A stretch of 64,000 bases of DNA from Bacteroides sp. 43_108 (GCA_001915545.1 MNQS01000022.1:62001-126000); one strand, 5' to 3'. Shown: positions 9,274 to 19,048, counted from the first letter of the stretch. Notes: generated by a model from the letters alone, not told the origin. Translations and numbers: made by a program.

Positions 9274-10293
9274 TCAGTTGGCAGCCTCAAATTCTTTGAG
9301 GAATCTGATGTCGTTTTCAGAGAACATTCTCAAGTCCTTGACCTGATACTTGAGATTTGTGATACGTTCGATACCCATACCGAATGCATAGCCCTTGTAT
9401 TTTGAGCTGTCTATGCCGTTGAGTTCGAGCACCTGAGGATGTACCATTCCGCATCCAAGAATCTCAACCCATCCGGTGTGCTTGCAGAATGAGCATCCCT
9501 TGCCACCGCAGATGTTGCAGCTGATGTCCATCTCTGCAGATGGTTCTGTGAATGGGAAGTATGAAGGGCGAAGACGTATCTTTGTATCTTCTCCGAACAT
9601 TTCTTTTGCAAAGAGCAGAAGCACCTGTTTAAGATCTGTGAAGCTTACGTCTGTGTCGACATACAGACCTTCAACCTGATGGAAGAAACAGTGTGCACGT
9701 GCGCTTATGGCCTCGTTGCGGTATACGCGTCCAGGGCAGAGCACTCTGATAGGCGGCTGCTGCTTTTCCATTACACGGCTCTGCACGGAGCTTGTGTGTG
9801 TACGGAGCAGAATGTCTGGATGTGATTCAATGAAGAACGTATCCTGCATGTCGCGTGCAGGGTGGTCTTCAGGGAAATTCATAGATGAGAATACGTGCCA
9901 GTCGTCCTCAACTTCTGGTCCTTCAGCAAGCGAAAAGCCCAAACGTGAGAAGATATCTACGATTTCGTTCTTCACGATTGTCAGCGGATGGCGTGTACCG
10001 AGGTTTATAGGATAGGCTGTACGTGTTATGTCGACATTGTCGGCAGAAGTATCTATATTTTCGAATTCGCTTTTCAGCAGATTTATTTTTTCCTGTGCTT
10101 TGTTCTTGAGCTCGTTGATCTTGATTCCTATTTCTTTTTTCTGTTCAGCAGGAACATTTCTGAAATCGGCCATCAAGCTAGTGATTGAGCCTTTCTTACT
10201 AAGGTATTTGATACGCAGAGCTTCTATTTCTTCAGCACTGTTGGCATGAAGCCCTTCAATTTCATTCAGCAATTCGTTAATTTTCTCCAGCAT
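9274..10293 (-). CDS. pheS: Phenylalanine--tRNA ligase alpha subunit
   Basis: The 339-residue protein is the catalytic subunit of PheRS, which charges tRNA-Phe in the cytoplasm as an alpha2-beta2 enzyme. It has the N-terminal coiled coil (LRIKYLSKKGSIT...), the class II motif 2 region (RVLCPGRVYRNEAISARAH) and motif 3 (GYAFGMGIERI). A conserved Cys cluster (SCNICGGKGCSFCKHTGW) is also present. The length is normal for a bacterial PheS. pheT is not in the window, which is common in Bacteroidota, where the two subunits are often unlinked. A -7 element lies 40 bp upstream of the ATG. Confidence 0.97.
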   Translation of the reverse strand: MLEKINELLNEIEGLHANSAEEIEALRIKYLSKKGSITSLMADFRNVPAEQKKEIGIKINELKNKAQEKINLLKSEFENIDTSADNVDITRTAYPINLGTRHPLTIVKNEIVDIFSRLGFSLAEGPEVEDDWHVFSSMNFPEDHPARDMQDTFFIESHPDILLRTHTSSVQSRVMEKQQPPIRVLCPGRVYRNEAISARAHCFFHQVEGLYVDTDVSFTDLKQVLLLFAKEMFGEDTKIRLRPSYFPFTEPSAEMDISCNICGGKGCSFCKHTGWVEILGCGMVHPQVLELNGIDSSKYKGYAFGMGIERITNLKYQVKDLRMFSENDIRFLKEFEAAN

Positions 10294-10332
10294 GGTATGT
10301 GAAAATTATAGTTCTAGTTGTAATTTTATGCA

Positions 10333-10340
10333 CAAAGATA
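10333..10340 (-). promoter_or_regulatory. -7 element for pheS
   Basis: TATCTTTG on the minus strand, 40 bp upstream of the pheS ATG, matches TAnnTTTG. No -33 box is evident. Confidence 0.5.
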
Positions 10341-10384
10341 AGCAAATAACTTTAGATTGTGCTTTAATGTAAAAAAGAAACAGC

Positions 10385-10392
10385 TAAATTTG
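10385..10392 (+). promoter_or_regulatory. -7 element for the DUF4348-murB unit
   Basis: TAAATTTG matches TAnnTTTG and lies 45 bp before the DUF4348 start. The 17-base string TAAATTTGCACGGTTTT that begins here also occurs upstream of the ABC-F gene at 60042. Confidence 0.5.
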
Positions 10393-10436
10393 CACGGTTT
10401 TATAAGTGGCAGGTTCTATTCTGCACATGTAAATGT

Positions 10437-11276
10437 ATGAAAAGAAAGATATTTTATTTCTTGGTTTTATGTTTCATGGTCGCTTCTTGCTCTAATGGAG
10501 GACCAGAAAAAGAAGTAGAGCCGGATGCTGTTTCTGATTCGGTTGTAGTTGCTGAGGAAGAAGATACATTGGATCTCTTCGATGAAGTGGAGGTTCCAAA
10601 GTCGGCAGATGAGCTTTTCAATGATTTCTTCTATAGTTTCACTTCCGACGAGTCTTTTCAGATGAGCCGCATCAAGTTCCCTCTCGTATGCAAGGATGGA
10701 GACGAAAAGCTGAAAATTTCCCGTTCAGACTGGAAGAATTTCAACAGATTTACCAGTCAGGATTATTATTCTGCTCTATATGAAAGGGAAAACGAAATTG
10801 ATCTTCAGAAAGATACGTCTCTATCTCATGTGAGTGTAGAATGGATTTATCTTCACGACGCCTATATTGAGAAATATAATTTTCAACGTATAAAAGGCGT
10901 TTGGATTCTCATGGATATTGAGAAGAGTGATTTCTATCACAATCCAAACGGCAGTTTCCTTCGTTTTTATGCAGATTTCGTGAGCGATTCTATATCTTAT
11001 GAAAAGAGTCTTGCTCATCCATTGAAACTCTTGATTTCCAATGAAGATGACGACACAAAGTACGAAGAGGAGACTTTGAGTGAAAGCGGTTGGAAGGATT
11101 TCAAGAAAGATATGCCACTTCCGAATGAGTTTCTCATAAACATCAATTACGGACAGTCCTATTTCAGTCAGAACCGTAAGATTCTTCTTATTGAGGGAGT
11201 AAGCAACAGCCTTTTCGTAAAATACACATTCGACCGAAGCAACGGTCAGTGGAGGTTGTTCCGCATTGAAATCTGA
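10437..11276 (+). CDS. DUF4348 family lipoprotein
   Basis: The 279-residue protein begins with a lipoprotein signal peptide (lipobox FMVASC, Cys at about 18), then an acidic low-complexity linker (about 20-55). The globular part contains [28 protein letters not shown] and ends with [21 protein letters not shown] recognise this as the DUF4348 family, common in Bacteroides and Prevotella and of unknown function. It is likely anchored in the inner or outer membrane facing the periplasm. murB follows after 38 bp on the same strand, so the two are probably co-transcribed. Confidence 0.7.
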   Translation: MKRKIFYFLVLCFMVASCSNGGPEKEVEPDAVSDSVVVAEEEDTLDLFDEVEVPKSADELFNDFFYSFTSDESFQMSRIKFPLVCKDGDEKLKISRSDWKNFNRFTSQDYYSALYERENEIDLQKDTSLSHVSVEWIYLHDAYIEKYNFQRIKGVWILMDIEKSDFYHNPNGSFLRFYADFVSDSISYEKSLAHPLKLLISNEDDDTKYEEETLSESGWKDFKKDMPLPNEFLININYGQSYFSQNRKILLIEGVSNSLFVKYTFDRSNGQWRLFRIEI

Positions 11277-11314
11277 AAAAACTGTGCATTTTCGACATAT
11301 ATTTTCTCACACCG

Positions 11315-12313
11315 ATGAAAGATTTAAACGATTATTCTCTTTTGAAACATAATACTTTCGGCATGGATGTCCGTGCCGAACGTTTTATAGAATACGTAAG
11401 TGAAGAAGAACTTATCAGCATTCTTCCTTTGTTGCATGAACACAGATTCCTGCACATTGGTGGCGGTAGCAACATTCTTTTCTGCGGAAATTATGATGGA
11501 ATCATTCTCCATTCGGCAATAGCTGGAATATCGGTTGTGGCAGAAAATGAAGCTTCTGTATCAGTCAAAGTTGGTGCTGGAGTACAGTGGGATGATTTTG
11601 TTTCTTATGCTGTAGAAAAGGGATGGTCAGGAGCAGAAAATCTTTCGCTCATTCCGGGTGAAGTAGGAGCTTCTGCAGTGCAGAACATAGGTGCTTATGG
11701 CGTAGAAGCAAAAGATTTGATTGAAAATGTCGAAACTATTGATTTGACAGATGGTACACGTCGTGTATTCCTTAACGCCGAATGCGGTTACGGTTATCGC
11801 AAGAGCATTTTCAAGAACGATCTTAAAGGACGTTACGCAGTAACTTATGTAACATACAGATTGTCGAAAGTGTTCCAGCCTAAAATCGATTACGGAAATG
11901 TGCGTGAAAAGCTTCTGGGAAAAGAACTTACACCTGAGAATGTGAGAAATGCAGTCATCGACATACGACAAAGCAAATTGCCTGATCCAGAAGTAACAGG
12001 CAATGCAGGTAGTTTCTTCATGAATCCTGTAGTGAGTCTTGAGAAGTACGAAGCACTGAAAACCGAAAATCCTGATATGCCGCACTATATAGTAGATGGA
12101 GGTGTGAAGATTCCTGCCGGTTGGCTTATTGAAAAATGCGGTTGGAAAGGTAAGTCTTTAGGACGTGCCGGTGTCTGCCCGAATCAAGCTTTGGTACTTA
12201 TAAATCTTGGTGGTGCAACAGGAAGCGATATCGTAGCCCTCAGCAATGCTGTTTGCCAAAGCGTAAGCGAAAAGTTCGGCATATCTATAAGTCCCGAAGT
12301 AAATATAATCTGA
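11315..12313 (+). CDS. murB: UDP-N-acetylmuramate dehydrogenase
   Basis: The 332-residue cytoplasmic flavoenzyme reduces UDP-GlcNAc-enolpyruvate to UDP-MurNAc with NADPH, the second committed step of peptidoglycan synthesis. It shows the FAD-binding segments [10 protein letters not shown] and [20 protein letters not shown], the [10 protein letters not shown] segment and NAGSFFMNP, which carries the catalytic serine. It ends with the [14 protein letters not shown] substrate region. Length and order fit the type I enzyme as in E. coli MurB. It lies between the DUF4348 lipoprotein and an MBL hydrolase on the same strand. Confidence 0.95.
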   Translation: MKDLNDYSLLKHNTFGMDVRAERFIEYVSEEELISILPLLHEHRFLHIGGGSNILFCGNYDGIILHSAIAGISVVAENEASVSVKVGAGVQWDDFVSYAVEKGWSGAENLSLIPGEVGASAVQNIGAYGVEAKDLIENVETIDLTDGTRRVFLNAECGYGYRKSIFKNDLKGRYAVTYVTYRLSKVFQPKIDYGNVREKLLGKELTPENVRNAVIDIRQSKLPDPEVTGNAGSFFMNPVVSLEKYEALKTENPDMPHYIVDGGVKIPAGWLIEKCGWKGKSLGRAGVCPNQALVLINLGGATGSDIVALSNAVCQSVSEKFGISISPEVNII

Positions 12314-12404
12314 CAGCAACATTCGGATAAATATTTTCCATGGCGGAAAAGGTGGTTTGTATACCTTTATATTTATAATAATCAGAACTTCAATCAAATA
12401 ATAT

Positions 12405-13190
12405 ATGAAGATAACGGTTTTGGGAAGCGGTACATCAACCGGAGTTCCACAGATAGGATGCAGATGTGAAGTATGTCGTTCAACAGACAAGCGCGACAAG
12501 CGTCTGCGCTGTTCCTCGCTTGTGGATGTAGATGGCGTCAAGATTCTTATTGATTGCGGTCCTGATTTCCGCGAGCAGATGCTTTCTGTACCTTTTGCCA
12601 AACTCGATGCCGTTCTCATCACCCATGAGCACTATGACCATGTAGGTGGTCTTGACGATTTGAGGCCTTACTGCAATTTCGGCGATGTCGACGTTTATGC
12701 GGAAGAATTCTGTGCCAACCATCTTCGCGAGCGCATACCATATTGTTTCCTTCCGCCGGAAAAACGTTATCCGGGCGTGCCGTCCATCAATCTTTACAAC
12801 ATCGAACCGCATGTGCCTGTAACGGTAAAAGGAGTACAGATAATGCCATTGCGCGTAATGCACGGCAATCTTCCTATATTGGGATACAGAATAGGTGATT
12901 TTGCCTATATAACAGACATGAAGAGCATCCCGGAAACCGAATATGAGTATTTAAATGGAGTAAAGCTTCTTTTTGTAAACGGTCTCAGGCACACAATGCA
13001 CTACAGCCATCAGACAATTGAAGAAGCCATTGATTTCTCGCGCAGGGTAGGGGCTGTCGACACATATATCATTCACATGGGCCACCAGATCCTTCCACAT
13101 GAAAGCGAACAGGCACGTTTGCCCGAAGGTTTCCATCTTGCTTATGATGGATTGGTAGTTGAGTTTCCTTCTTCGGGAGTTATGAAATAA
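12405..13190 (+). CDS. MBL-fold metallohydrolase, PhnP/RNase Z-like
   Basis: The 261-residue protein has the metal-binding motif THEHYDHVGG (HxHxDH) in the usual place, with LIDCGPDF before it and later metal ligands in VMHGNLP, YITDMKS and IIHMGHQILP. An N-terminal GCRCEVC cysteine group is like that seen in PhnP-type phosphodiesterases. It is probably a cytoplasmic phosphodiesterase or nuclease-like enzyme of unknown substrate. No phn genes are nearby, so a phosphonate role is unlikely. It follows murB by 91 bp. Its last 49 bp overlap the convergent thioesterase gene. Confidence 0.8.
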   Translation: MKITVLGSGTSTGVPQIGCRCEVCRSTDKRDKRLRCSSLVDVDGVKILIDCGPDFREQMLSVPFAKLDAVLITHEHYDHVGGLDDLRPYCNFGDVDVYAEEFCANHLRERIPYCFLPPEKRYPGVPSINLYNIEPHVPVTVKGVQIMPLRVMHGNLPILGYRIGDFAYITDMKSIPETEYEYLNGVKLLFVNGLRHTMHYSHQTIEEAIDFSRRVGAVDTYIIHMGHQILPHESEQARLPEGFHLAYDGLVVEFPSSGVMK

Positions 13191-13591
13191 GTGCATGTTG
13201 CTTCAGCGCACTTTTGGTTCTTGCTGTTCAGCAAGTCCACTTCGATTACCACAAGCTTGTTGTGATGTTTGACAATTCTTGATTCCAGCACAAGCTCTTT
13301 TTCAGATGATTCCACAGGACGGATATATTTTATTTCCATTTTGGCTGTCACAGCTTTTGCATTAAGCTTGCTTATGACCGTCCATCCGGCAGTCTCGTCA
13401 CACAATGTGGCCTGTATTCCGCCGTGTATGATGCCTATCCATCCTTCGTAGAAAGTTTCAGGCTTCCAATGGCTCACTACCTTGTCGCCGTCTTCCCAAA
13501 ATTCCATGTGCAGTCCGTGGTCGTTGTGCTTGCTGCATCCAAAACACTTGAAACCGTCCACTTTGTCCCAAAAATTCTCAATCTTTTTCAT
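13142..13591 (-). CDS. PaaI-family hotdog thioesterase
   Basis: The 149-residue protein carries a hotdog fold: GWIGIIHGGIQATLCDETAGW, with the HGG motif and downstream acidic residue that serve as the active site in PaaI-type acyl-CoA thioesterases, then AKMEIKYIRPV. A short N-terminal Cys/His segment (FKCFGCSKHNDHGLHM) is typical of the CFGC subgroup. The substrate is unknown. It is the last gene of the five-gene minus-strand operon. Its 3' end overlaps the convergent MBL gene by 49 bp, so the two transcripts are antisense to each other there. Confidence 0.8.
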   Translation of the reverse strand: MKKIENFWDKVDGFKCFGCSKHNDHGLHMEFWEDGDKVVSHWKPETFYEGWIGIIHGGIQATLCDETAGWTVISKLNAKAVTAKMEIKYIRPVESSEKELVLESRIVKHHNKLVVIEVDLLNSKNQKCAEATCTYFITPEEGNSTTNPS

Positions 13592-13639
13592 AGGTGCTGA
13601 CGTTGGTTGTTATGTTTTTCAAATTCTCTGTATAGACTT

Positions 13640-14149
13640 TTATTGTTTGGCTTCAAGAAACAGTTTTCTGAAGATTTCCTTACCGCACTTTGTCGACATA
13701 GCTTTTTCAAGGAATGTTCCGGCATTTTCTTTCGGATAATATCCTTCTGTCATGTTTACTATGCAATCGGCATCGAACAGTGGAGCAAATTTCAGTCTGT
13801 CTACTTCAGCACGCTTGTGATGATTGCCGACAACATCGGCTATCCATGCTTTTTCGTTTTCAGTAAGTCCGTCAATATTTTTGAGCAGCTCACCGGCCAC
13901 AATTCTTCCCTCTTCCTCCTGATGTACCGGTAGTGTGTTGCCATATTTCTTTTTAGACTCGGGACATCCGATATCATGCATCCATGCTGCCATCTCAATC
14001 AGACCGGTCTCATGTTCAGGCAGATTTTCACAAACGGCAATGTAGTGTGTATAGCTTGCTACGCATTGTGTATGCGGAATCTGTGTCGGATCTTCTTTCA
14101 TGAAATATTCCATCACACATTCTGCAACTTTATCGACCGTACTTTTCAT
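13640..14149 (-). CDS. HD-domain phosphohydrolase
   Basis: The 169-residue protein has a compact HD domain. HTQCVASYTHYIAVC supplies the first His, MAAWMHDIGC the HD pair, VGNHHKRAE further metal ligands and LFDADCIVNM the last Asp. This set fits a metal-dependent phosphohydrolase acting on nucleotides or a similar small molecule. There is no regulatory domain and no signal peptide. It lies in the minus-strand operon, 32 bp after the MBL gene and 48 bp before the thioesterase gene. The substrate cannot be predicted. Confidence 0.8.
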   Translation of the reverse strand: MKSTVDKVAECVMEYFMKEDPTQIPHTQCVASYTHYIAVCENLPEHETGLIEMAAWMHDIGCPESKKKYGNTLPVHQEEEGRIVAGELLKNIDGLTENEKAWIADVVGNHHKRAEVDRLKFAPLFDADCIVNMTEGYYPKENAGTFLEKAMSTKCGKEIFRKLFLEAKQ

Positions 14150-14181
14150 TTTGAAGTTTGCCCCTTTTAGAGTTTTTTATA

Positions 14182-14826
14182 TTATAGATAAGGATTGTTG
14201 TCTTTCTCAAATCCTATGCTGGTAGAAGGCCCATGCCCGCAATATACCTGTGTTTCTTCAGGCAGTGTGAGCAGTTTCTCTGCAATACCGTATACAAGTT
14301 CTCTGTAATTTCCTCCAGGAAGGTCAGTCCTTCCGATGCTTCCTCTGAAGAGCGTATCTCCAGCCCAAAGCATTCCTTCTTCCTTGCAGTAGAAACATAT
14401 TCCTCCAGGTGTATGTCCAGGAGTCTCGATAACGTCGAATACAGTCTTGCCGAATTCCACTTTATCGTTCTGCTTAAGGTCTTTTCCTATAGCCGGTTGT
14501 TCGTGGTACAGCTCGTCTGTGCCTAAAAACATGCGCAGCTGGTTTCTCATGTTCTCATAAGTACTGCTGTCCTTTATGCTTGCTTCCGGCTTCAGTCCGA
14601 ACGCCTTGTATGCAAAATGGTTTCCAAGACTGTGATCGAAATGCAGGTGAGTGTTCAGCAGATGCATCGGTTTAAGACCATTGTTCTTAATATAGTTTTC
14701 AATGTCATCCCATTCAAATTCGTCAAAACATCCGCAGTCTATGATGACAGCCTCTTTTGTCTCGTCGCTGACCACATAGCAGTTCTCCTGCACAGGATTG
14801 ACTGTGAATTTCTTTACCTTGAGCAT
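14182..14826 (-). CDS. MBL-fold hydrolase, glyoxalase II-like
   Basis: The 214-residue protein has the full glyoxalase II-type metal set: NTHLHFDHSLGN (HxHxDH), ETPGHTPGGICFY, AGDTLFRGSIGRTDLPGG and a final VYCGHGPSTSIG. This matches the YcbL-like group, which hydrolyses S-lactoylglutathione-type thioesters or related substrates in other bacteria. Because Bacteroidota generally lack glutathione, the natural substrate is unclear. It is cytoplasmic and is the third gene of the minus-strand operon, 57 bp after rsmG. Confidence 0.8.
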   Translation of the reverse strand: MLKVKKFTVNPVQENCYVVSDETKEAVIIDCGCFDEFEWDDIENYIKNNGLKPMHLLNTHLHFDHSLGNHFAYKAFGLKPEASIKDSSTYENMRNQLRMFLGTDELYHEQPAIGKDLKQNDKVEFGKTVFDVIETPGHTPGGICFYCKEEGMLWAGDTLFRGSIGRTDLPGGNYRELVYGIAEKLLTLPEETQVYCGHGPSTSIGFEKDNNPYL

Positions 14827-14883
14827 TTCGTTTCTCTTGCTTTATTTTGGTAAGTTATTTAAAAAAACTCTCTATTCTTATTG

Positions 14884-15525
14884 TCATTTCTTGCCGATGG
14901 CAACGTGTACAACCTTTTTCGTTTCAAAAAACTCCTCCTTGAAGAAGTCTTTCAGATCCCATGTCGTACATATATTTTTCATCGGTGCAATCTCGCTTCC
15001 CAGTTCTCCTCCCTTAAGTGCCAGAATACCGTTGGAAATAGAGTTCTTCTGCTCTCTTCCGATATTTTTCCTTATGGCTTTAACCAGGTCAACCAAAGGC
15101 ATGACGCCACGTGTCACCACAAAGTCGAATTCATCTTTCTCTTCCTCAGCGCGGCAGTGTCTGAGAGTAACGTTTTCCAATCCCAGTGCATTTGCAATTT
15201 CTTGGGCTACGCGTATTTTCTTGCCTATGCTGTCCACGAGGTGAAATTTGCATTCCGGAAACATTATCGCTAGCGGTATTCCCGGCAGGCCGCCTCCCGT
15301 GCCCACGTCCATTATGCGTGTTCCCTCTCTGAATTTTACGACCTTTGCTATGCCCAGCGAGTGCAGTATATGGTGAACATACAGGTTGTCAATATCTTTA
15401 CGGCTTATCACGTTGATTTTGCTGTTCCAGTCGGCATACAGCGGATATAGCTGTGCCATCTGTTCCTTCTGTCTGTCGCTTAGTTCTGGAAAGTATCCGA
15501 ATATGTTGTCCAATCCTGTGTCCAT
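14884..15525 (-). CDS. rsmG: 16S rRNA (guanine527-N7)-methyltransferase
   Basis: The 213-residue Rossmann-fold methyltransferase uses S-adenosylmethionine to modify G527 in the 530 loop of 16S rRNA. The SAM-binding loop MDVGTGGGLPGIPLAIMFP is preceded by a helical N-terminal part (YADWNSKINVISRKD) and followed by LVDSIGKKIRVAQEIA, as in RsmG/GidB. Length is normal. Its ATG overlaps the stop codon of the upstream RsiV-like gene by one base (TAATG), so the two are translationally coupled. Loss of RsmG gives low-level streptomycin resistance in other bacteria; this copy looks intact. Confidence 0.95.
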   Translation of the reverse strand: MDTGLDNIFGYFPELSDRQKEQMAQLYPLYADWNSKINVISRKDIDNLYVHHILHSLGIAKVVKFREGTRIMDVGTGGGLPGIPLAIMFPECKFHLVDSIGKKIRVAQEIANALGLENVTLRHCRAEEEKDEFDFVVTRGVMPLVDLVKAIRKNIGREQKNSISNGILALKGGELGSEIAPMKNICTTWDLKDFFKEEFFETKKVVHVAIGKK

Positions 15526-16349
15526 TATTTGAAATCCTTTGAGTTGTCAATCATTAAATCCTTAATCTCCTCATATTTTATGTTAAGTACCGTAGGTCCC
15601 ATAACGTACGGTGCTATTTCATACACGTTGTAGTAGAATTCAATTTCGTCCTCTTTCAGAAGGAAATTGCTGCTTGCATACATGTCTGTAAAGCAGAGAT
15701 ATCCGGCATCGTTGAGCTCCTTTACGTTTTTTGCACCGCACTGTTTCATAAGTGCTTTAAGCAGAATATCGTCCAGTTTCTCCTTGTATCCCTCCTTGAA
15801 GAGAGCATCCAGTTCTATCAGCTCTCCTGTTTCTCTGTTGAAGTTCAGATATGTGGTTACACTTACCGGATGCGCACCGCCGTTGTACATCTCTTCAGTC
15901 ACCATGTAGTTTATTATTCCGCTGTGTCCCTCGACAGCCTTTCCGCTTATGTTGTGGTAGTTGTCGTAAGCCGATGCCATGGTTGCGCCCTTTTGTTTGT
16001 CTTCGGCATATAGAGGAAACATTGTCTGCGCATAAAGTTCTGTACTCGACTTTATGAACGAGTCGACAACCTCTTCCGGCATACCGCTCATGGAGAACAC
16101 TTCGTTTTCAATATTCGTGTTTATGGTTTCCGCAGCCTTTTTCGCCAATTCATCTTCTGTATCTGTTTTTGCAAACTGCATATCTATTTTTATGCTCAGT
16201 GTCGGCGAGGCACTTCCTGCAGTGCTGTCAAGACGGTATGAAATTGAATCACCTACATTCTCAAACATCATTCCTGCGCTTTCTCCGCATCCCGACATGC
16301 ATATTACTGACAATGCCGAAACCAGTGCTGCGATTATACTGTTCTTCAT
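15525..16349 (-). CDS. RsiV-like DUF3298/DUF4163 lipoprotein
   Basis: The 274-residue exported protein has a signal peptide ending in the lipobox VICMSGC (Cys at about 21). The middle part matches DUF4163 (ISGKAVEGHSGIINYMVTEEMYNGGAHPVS) and the C-terminal part DUF3298 (FKEGYKEKLDDIL ... YNVYEIAPYVMGP), the pair found in the extracellular half of the anti-sigma factor RsiV. There is no sigma-binding N-terminal domain here, so it is a periplasmic relative rather than a true RsiV; in RsiV this region binds lysozyme. It is the first gene of the operon and is coupled to rsmG by TAATG. Confidence 0.75.
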   Translation of the reverse strand: MKNSIIAALVSALSVICMSGCGESAGMMFENVGDSISYRLDSTAGSASPTLSIKIDMQFAKTDTEDELAKKAAETINTNIENEVFSMSGMPEEVVDSFIKSSTELYAQTMFPLYAEDKQKGATMASAYDNYHNISGKAVEGHSGIINYMVTEEMYNGGAHPVSVTTYLNFNRETGELIELDALFKEGYKEKLDDILLKALMKQCGAKNVKELNDAGYLCFTDMYASSNFLLKEDEIEFYYNVYEIAPYVMGPTVLNIKYEEIKDLMIDNSKDFK

Positions 16350-16375
16350 TCTTTCGACTTTTTGAAATCCGGTTG

Positions 16376-16405
16376 CAAAATTATAACTAAAAAGCCAAAA
16401 GCAAA
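16376..16405 (-). promoter_or_regulatory. Promoter of the RsiV-like/rsmG operon
   Basis: On the minus strand, TTTG (16402-16405) and TAATTTTG (16376-16383) are 18 bp apart, close to the Bacteroidota consensus TTTG-N19-21-TAnnTTTG. The -7 box is 27 bp upstream of the ATG. Confidence 0.6.
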
Positions 16406-16426
16406 CTATCTTTTATCCTTATTTTG

Positions 16427-16434
16427 TAATTTTG
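16427..16434 (+). promoter_or_regulatory. -7 element for the copper ATPase gene
   Basis: TAATTTTG matches TAnnTTTG and lies 81 bp before the ATG. No clear -33 box and no obvious copper-responsive operator can be seen. Confidence 0.4.
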
Positions 16435-16514
16435 TTGCCGATACTTTCTGCACTGAGGCATAACACGTTTCAGTTGCAACGAAAGTTGATGAACGATTTT
16501 ATTTAAGCCTTGAT

Positions 16515-18809
16515 ATGAGTACACTTAAGAAAACATGGCCCGTGCAGGGAATGCACTGTGCTGTCTGTGCGGCCAACATAGAAAAGTCGCTGAAGCGGCT
16601 CGAAGGAATTGAGGATGTATCAGTAGACCTTTTTTCCAACACAGTAACCGTAACTTACGATCCGTCGCTGATTACGCCTTCTGCTATGGCCGAAAGTCTT
16701 GCACGTCTCTCTTTCGAACTTGTGGTCGATACTCCCGATACACCATCTCCTACGCCTGTTGATGCAGAAGCCCCAGAGCCTTCAGAAAGCATTTCTCCAT
16801 CGCCTTCTGTCGATGAATCTACAGATGCAGTTGCATTAGCCGAGAAACGCCGTTTCCGTTCCCTTCTTTTCCGTACAATAGTTGCATGGATATTTGCCAT
16901 TCCGGTCATGCTCATAGGTATGGAGTGTCATGTCGTTACCGGCGAAACTTGGTGGCTCAGCGGTCTGGCACTTGTTGCCTCTCTTCCTGTTATTCTCTAT
17001 TCAGGATTCCCTTTCTACCGCAGTGCTTTCTTTCAGGCCATTCATGGACGCTGCAACATGGACACCCTCGTAGCCCTAAGTACCGGAGTGTCTTTTCTTT
17101 TCAGCGTTTTCAGTCTCTATAACCCCTTCTTTTTCTGGAATCGCGGACTCGACTCTTACGTCTATTTCGAAGCATCTTCAATGGTCATCGCTTTTGTCCT
17201 CACCGGCAAGCTCATTGAGGAACGTGCCAAGCGACGTGCCGTATCATCCATCCGTGCATTGTCTGCATTGAGTCCGCGTACAGCATGTGTAATCAGCGAT
17301 GGACGCGAAGTGCCTACGCCGGTTTCTGCAGTTGTTGCCGGCATGGAACTTTTGGTGCGTCCAGGCGAAAAGATACCTGTCGACGGACACATTATTTCTG
17401 GAACATCTGCAGTCGACGAGAGTATGTTTACAGGTGAACCGCTTCCAGTTGACAAGACTGTAGGCGACAAGGTGCTTGCCGGAGCAGTCAATACCGATGG
17501 AGCTTTCCGCATGACGGCCGACAGTGTCGGTTCCGATACCCTCTTGTCTAAAATCATACGTATGGTGGCCGACGCACAGGCTTCCAAGTCGCCGGTTCAG
17601 CGTACGGTCGATCGCGTGTCCTCCTTCTTCGTACCGGTAGTAATACTGCTTGCCGTACTCACCCTTGCTGTATGGCTTTACACAGGTGGCACCGCAGCCT
17701 TCGCTCGAGGCCTTCTCTCCGCAGTATCTGTTCTTGTCATTTCTTGCCCATGTGCTCTTGGACTAGCGGCACCAACAGTGCTTGTTGTAGCCCTAGGGCG
17801 CGGAGCACGAATGCATGTGCTTGTCAAGAATGCTGAAGCTCTCGAACAGCTCGGCCGTTGCACTACATTCGTTTTCGATAAGACGGGTACACTGACTCTT
17901 GGTACACCTGTAGCCGAAGACATATTTACTTCACCGTCTGCAACGGAAGCCGATATAAAAGCTTTTTCTGCAATAGAGGCTTTGTCCGGACATCCGTTGT
18001 CCAAAGCCATTACATCGCGTCTTGGCAGTTCTGCAGGCATTGAAGCGACCGATTTTGAAAACATCCCCGGACGTGGCATCAAAGCTGTTTGTGGAGGACG
18101 TCGTTTCTGGGCTGGTAATGCAAAATTTATGGCCGACTGCGGACTTTCACCCGATGAATCCCTTGTCCGATGGACAGCATCGCGTCCTGCCGGTGCCAGC
18201 ATAGTCTATTTCGGTACAGCCGAAACAATTCTGGCCGCCGCCGCTGTCAGTGACAGTGTACGTCCTGAAGCTTCCGAGGCAATAGCCGCTCTCAAAGCCA
18301 TGGGAAAGAAGTTGGTCATGCTCACAGGCGATGCTGAAGCACCTGCTTCAGAGACAGCCTCAAAGGTAGGTATAGACGAATGGCGCGCATCTATGTTGCC
18401 GGACGAAAAAGATGCCTATATTGCTGAATGCCGCGAACATGGAGAGATTGTGGCAATGGTGGGCGATGGCATAAATGATTCACAAGCTCTTGCACGTGCT
18501 GATGTAGGTATCGCCATGGGACGAGGCACAGACGTGGCAAACGAAGTCGCTTCCGTTACCATTATGAACGACGACCTTCGTCTTCTTCCACGTGCCTTGC
18601 GTCTGTCGGCTCTCTACCGCCGTTTCGTACGCATGGGACTTTTCTGGGCGTTTGCCTACAACGCACTCTGCATACCTCTTGCTGCAGGAGTGCTCAACCT
18701 CTTCGGCATAAGTGTCACAATGAATCCGATGTATGCTTCGGCATGTATGGCACTCTCTTCTGTCAGCGTCGTGTTGAATGCGCTGAGGCTCAATTATGTA
18801 AAGATTTAG
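16515..18809 (+). CDS. copA: Copper-exporting P1B-type ATPase
   Basis: The 764-residue inner-membrane pump exports Cu(I) using ATP. An N-terminal metal-binding domain carries GMHCAVC (Cys15/Cys18). A Pro/Ser-rich linker follows (about 75-110), then eight predicted membrane helices. The CPC motif lies in helix 6 (411-413). The TGEP actuator motif, DKTGTLT with phosphorylated Asp455, HPLS in the nucleotide domain and [10 protein letters not shown] are all present. YN in helix 7 and M..SS in helix 8 complete the Cu(I) signature, so copper rather than zinc or cadmium is predicted. It stands alone, with no copper regulator or chaperone gene beside it, and ends at a strong terminator. Confidence 0.93.
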   Translation: MSTLKKTWPVQGMHCAVCAANIEKSLKRLEGIEDVSVDLFSNTVTVTYDPSLITPSAMAESLARLSFELVVDTPDTPSPTPVDAEAPEPSESISPSPSVDESTDAVALAEKRRFRSLLFRTIVAWIFAIPVMLIGMECHVVTGETWWLSGLALVASLPVILYSGFPFYRSAFFQAIHGRCNMDTLVALSTGVSFLFSVFSLYNPFFFWNRGLDSYVYFEASSMVIAFVLTGKLIEERAKRRAVSSIRALSALSPRTACVISDGREVPTPVSAVVAGMELLVRPGEKIPVDGHIISGTSAVDESMFTGEPLPVDKTVGDKVLAGAVNTDGAFRMTADSVGSDTLLSKIIRMVADAQASKSPVQRTVDRVSSFFVPVVILLAVLTLAVWLYTGGTAAFARGLLSAVSVLVISCPCALGLAAPTVLVVALGRGARMHVLVKNAEALEQLGRCTTFVFDKTGTLTLGTPVAEDIFTSPSATEADIKAFSAIEALSGHPLSKAITSRLGSSAGIEATDFENIPGRGIKAVCGGRRFWAGNAKFMADCGLSPDESLVRWTASRPAGASIVYFGTAETILAAAAVSDSVRPEASEAIAALKAMGKKLVMLTGDAEAPASETASKVGIDEWRASMLPDEKDAYIAECREHGEIVAMVGDGINDSQALARADVGIAMGRGTDVANEVASVTIMNDDLRLLPRALRLSALYRRFVRMGLFWAFAYNALCIPLAAGVLNLFGISVTMNPMYASACMALSSVSVVLNALRLNYVKI

Positions 18810-18838
18810 AATACATCCTTTTTCCTGAACTATAGTAT

Positions 18839-18917
18839 AAGCGCGATACGGCATAGTTGATAAATAACTTTTGATGATTTATCTGCTGTGCTGTATCGCG
18901 CTTTCTTTTTATTTTTT
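18839..18917 (+). terminator. Terminator of the copper ATPase gene
   Basis: A 15-bp stem with one G-U pair (18839-18853 with 18889-18903) and an inner helix (gataaat/atttatc) is followed by a long T-rich tract. Confidence 0.85.
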
Positions 18918-18982
18918 TGTGGTGTATCTTTCGTCCGCCATTCCGTACGTCGCTTTTCTGCCAGCTCTTAACATTCTAAATA

Positions 18983-19048
18983 TCTGCGAGCGCTCGTAAT
19001 TAATTTTTTGAGCCCTCGGAATGATCTTTCTGAGCGCCCGCAGTTTTA
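18983..19048. repeat. Intergenic GAGCGC-rich palindromic repeat, copy B
   Basis: This array matches the one at 6142-6207 over about 65 bases: TCTGCGAGCGC at the start, an AATT spacer, GAG(C/G)CCTCGGAAT in the middle, then CTGAGCGCCCGCAG and TTTT. It lies in the 458-bp gap between copA and the metalloprotease gene. Besides the copA terminator, this repeat and the -7 box at 19183, I see nothing else in that gap. Confidence 0.6.
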
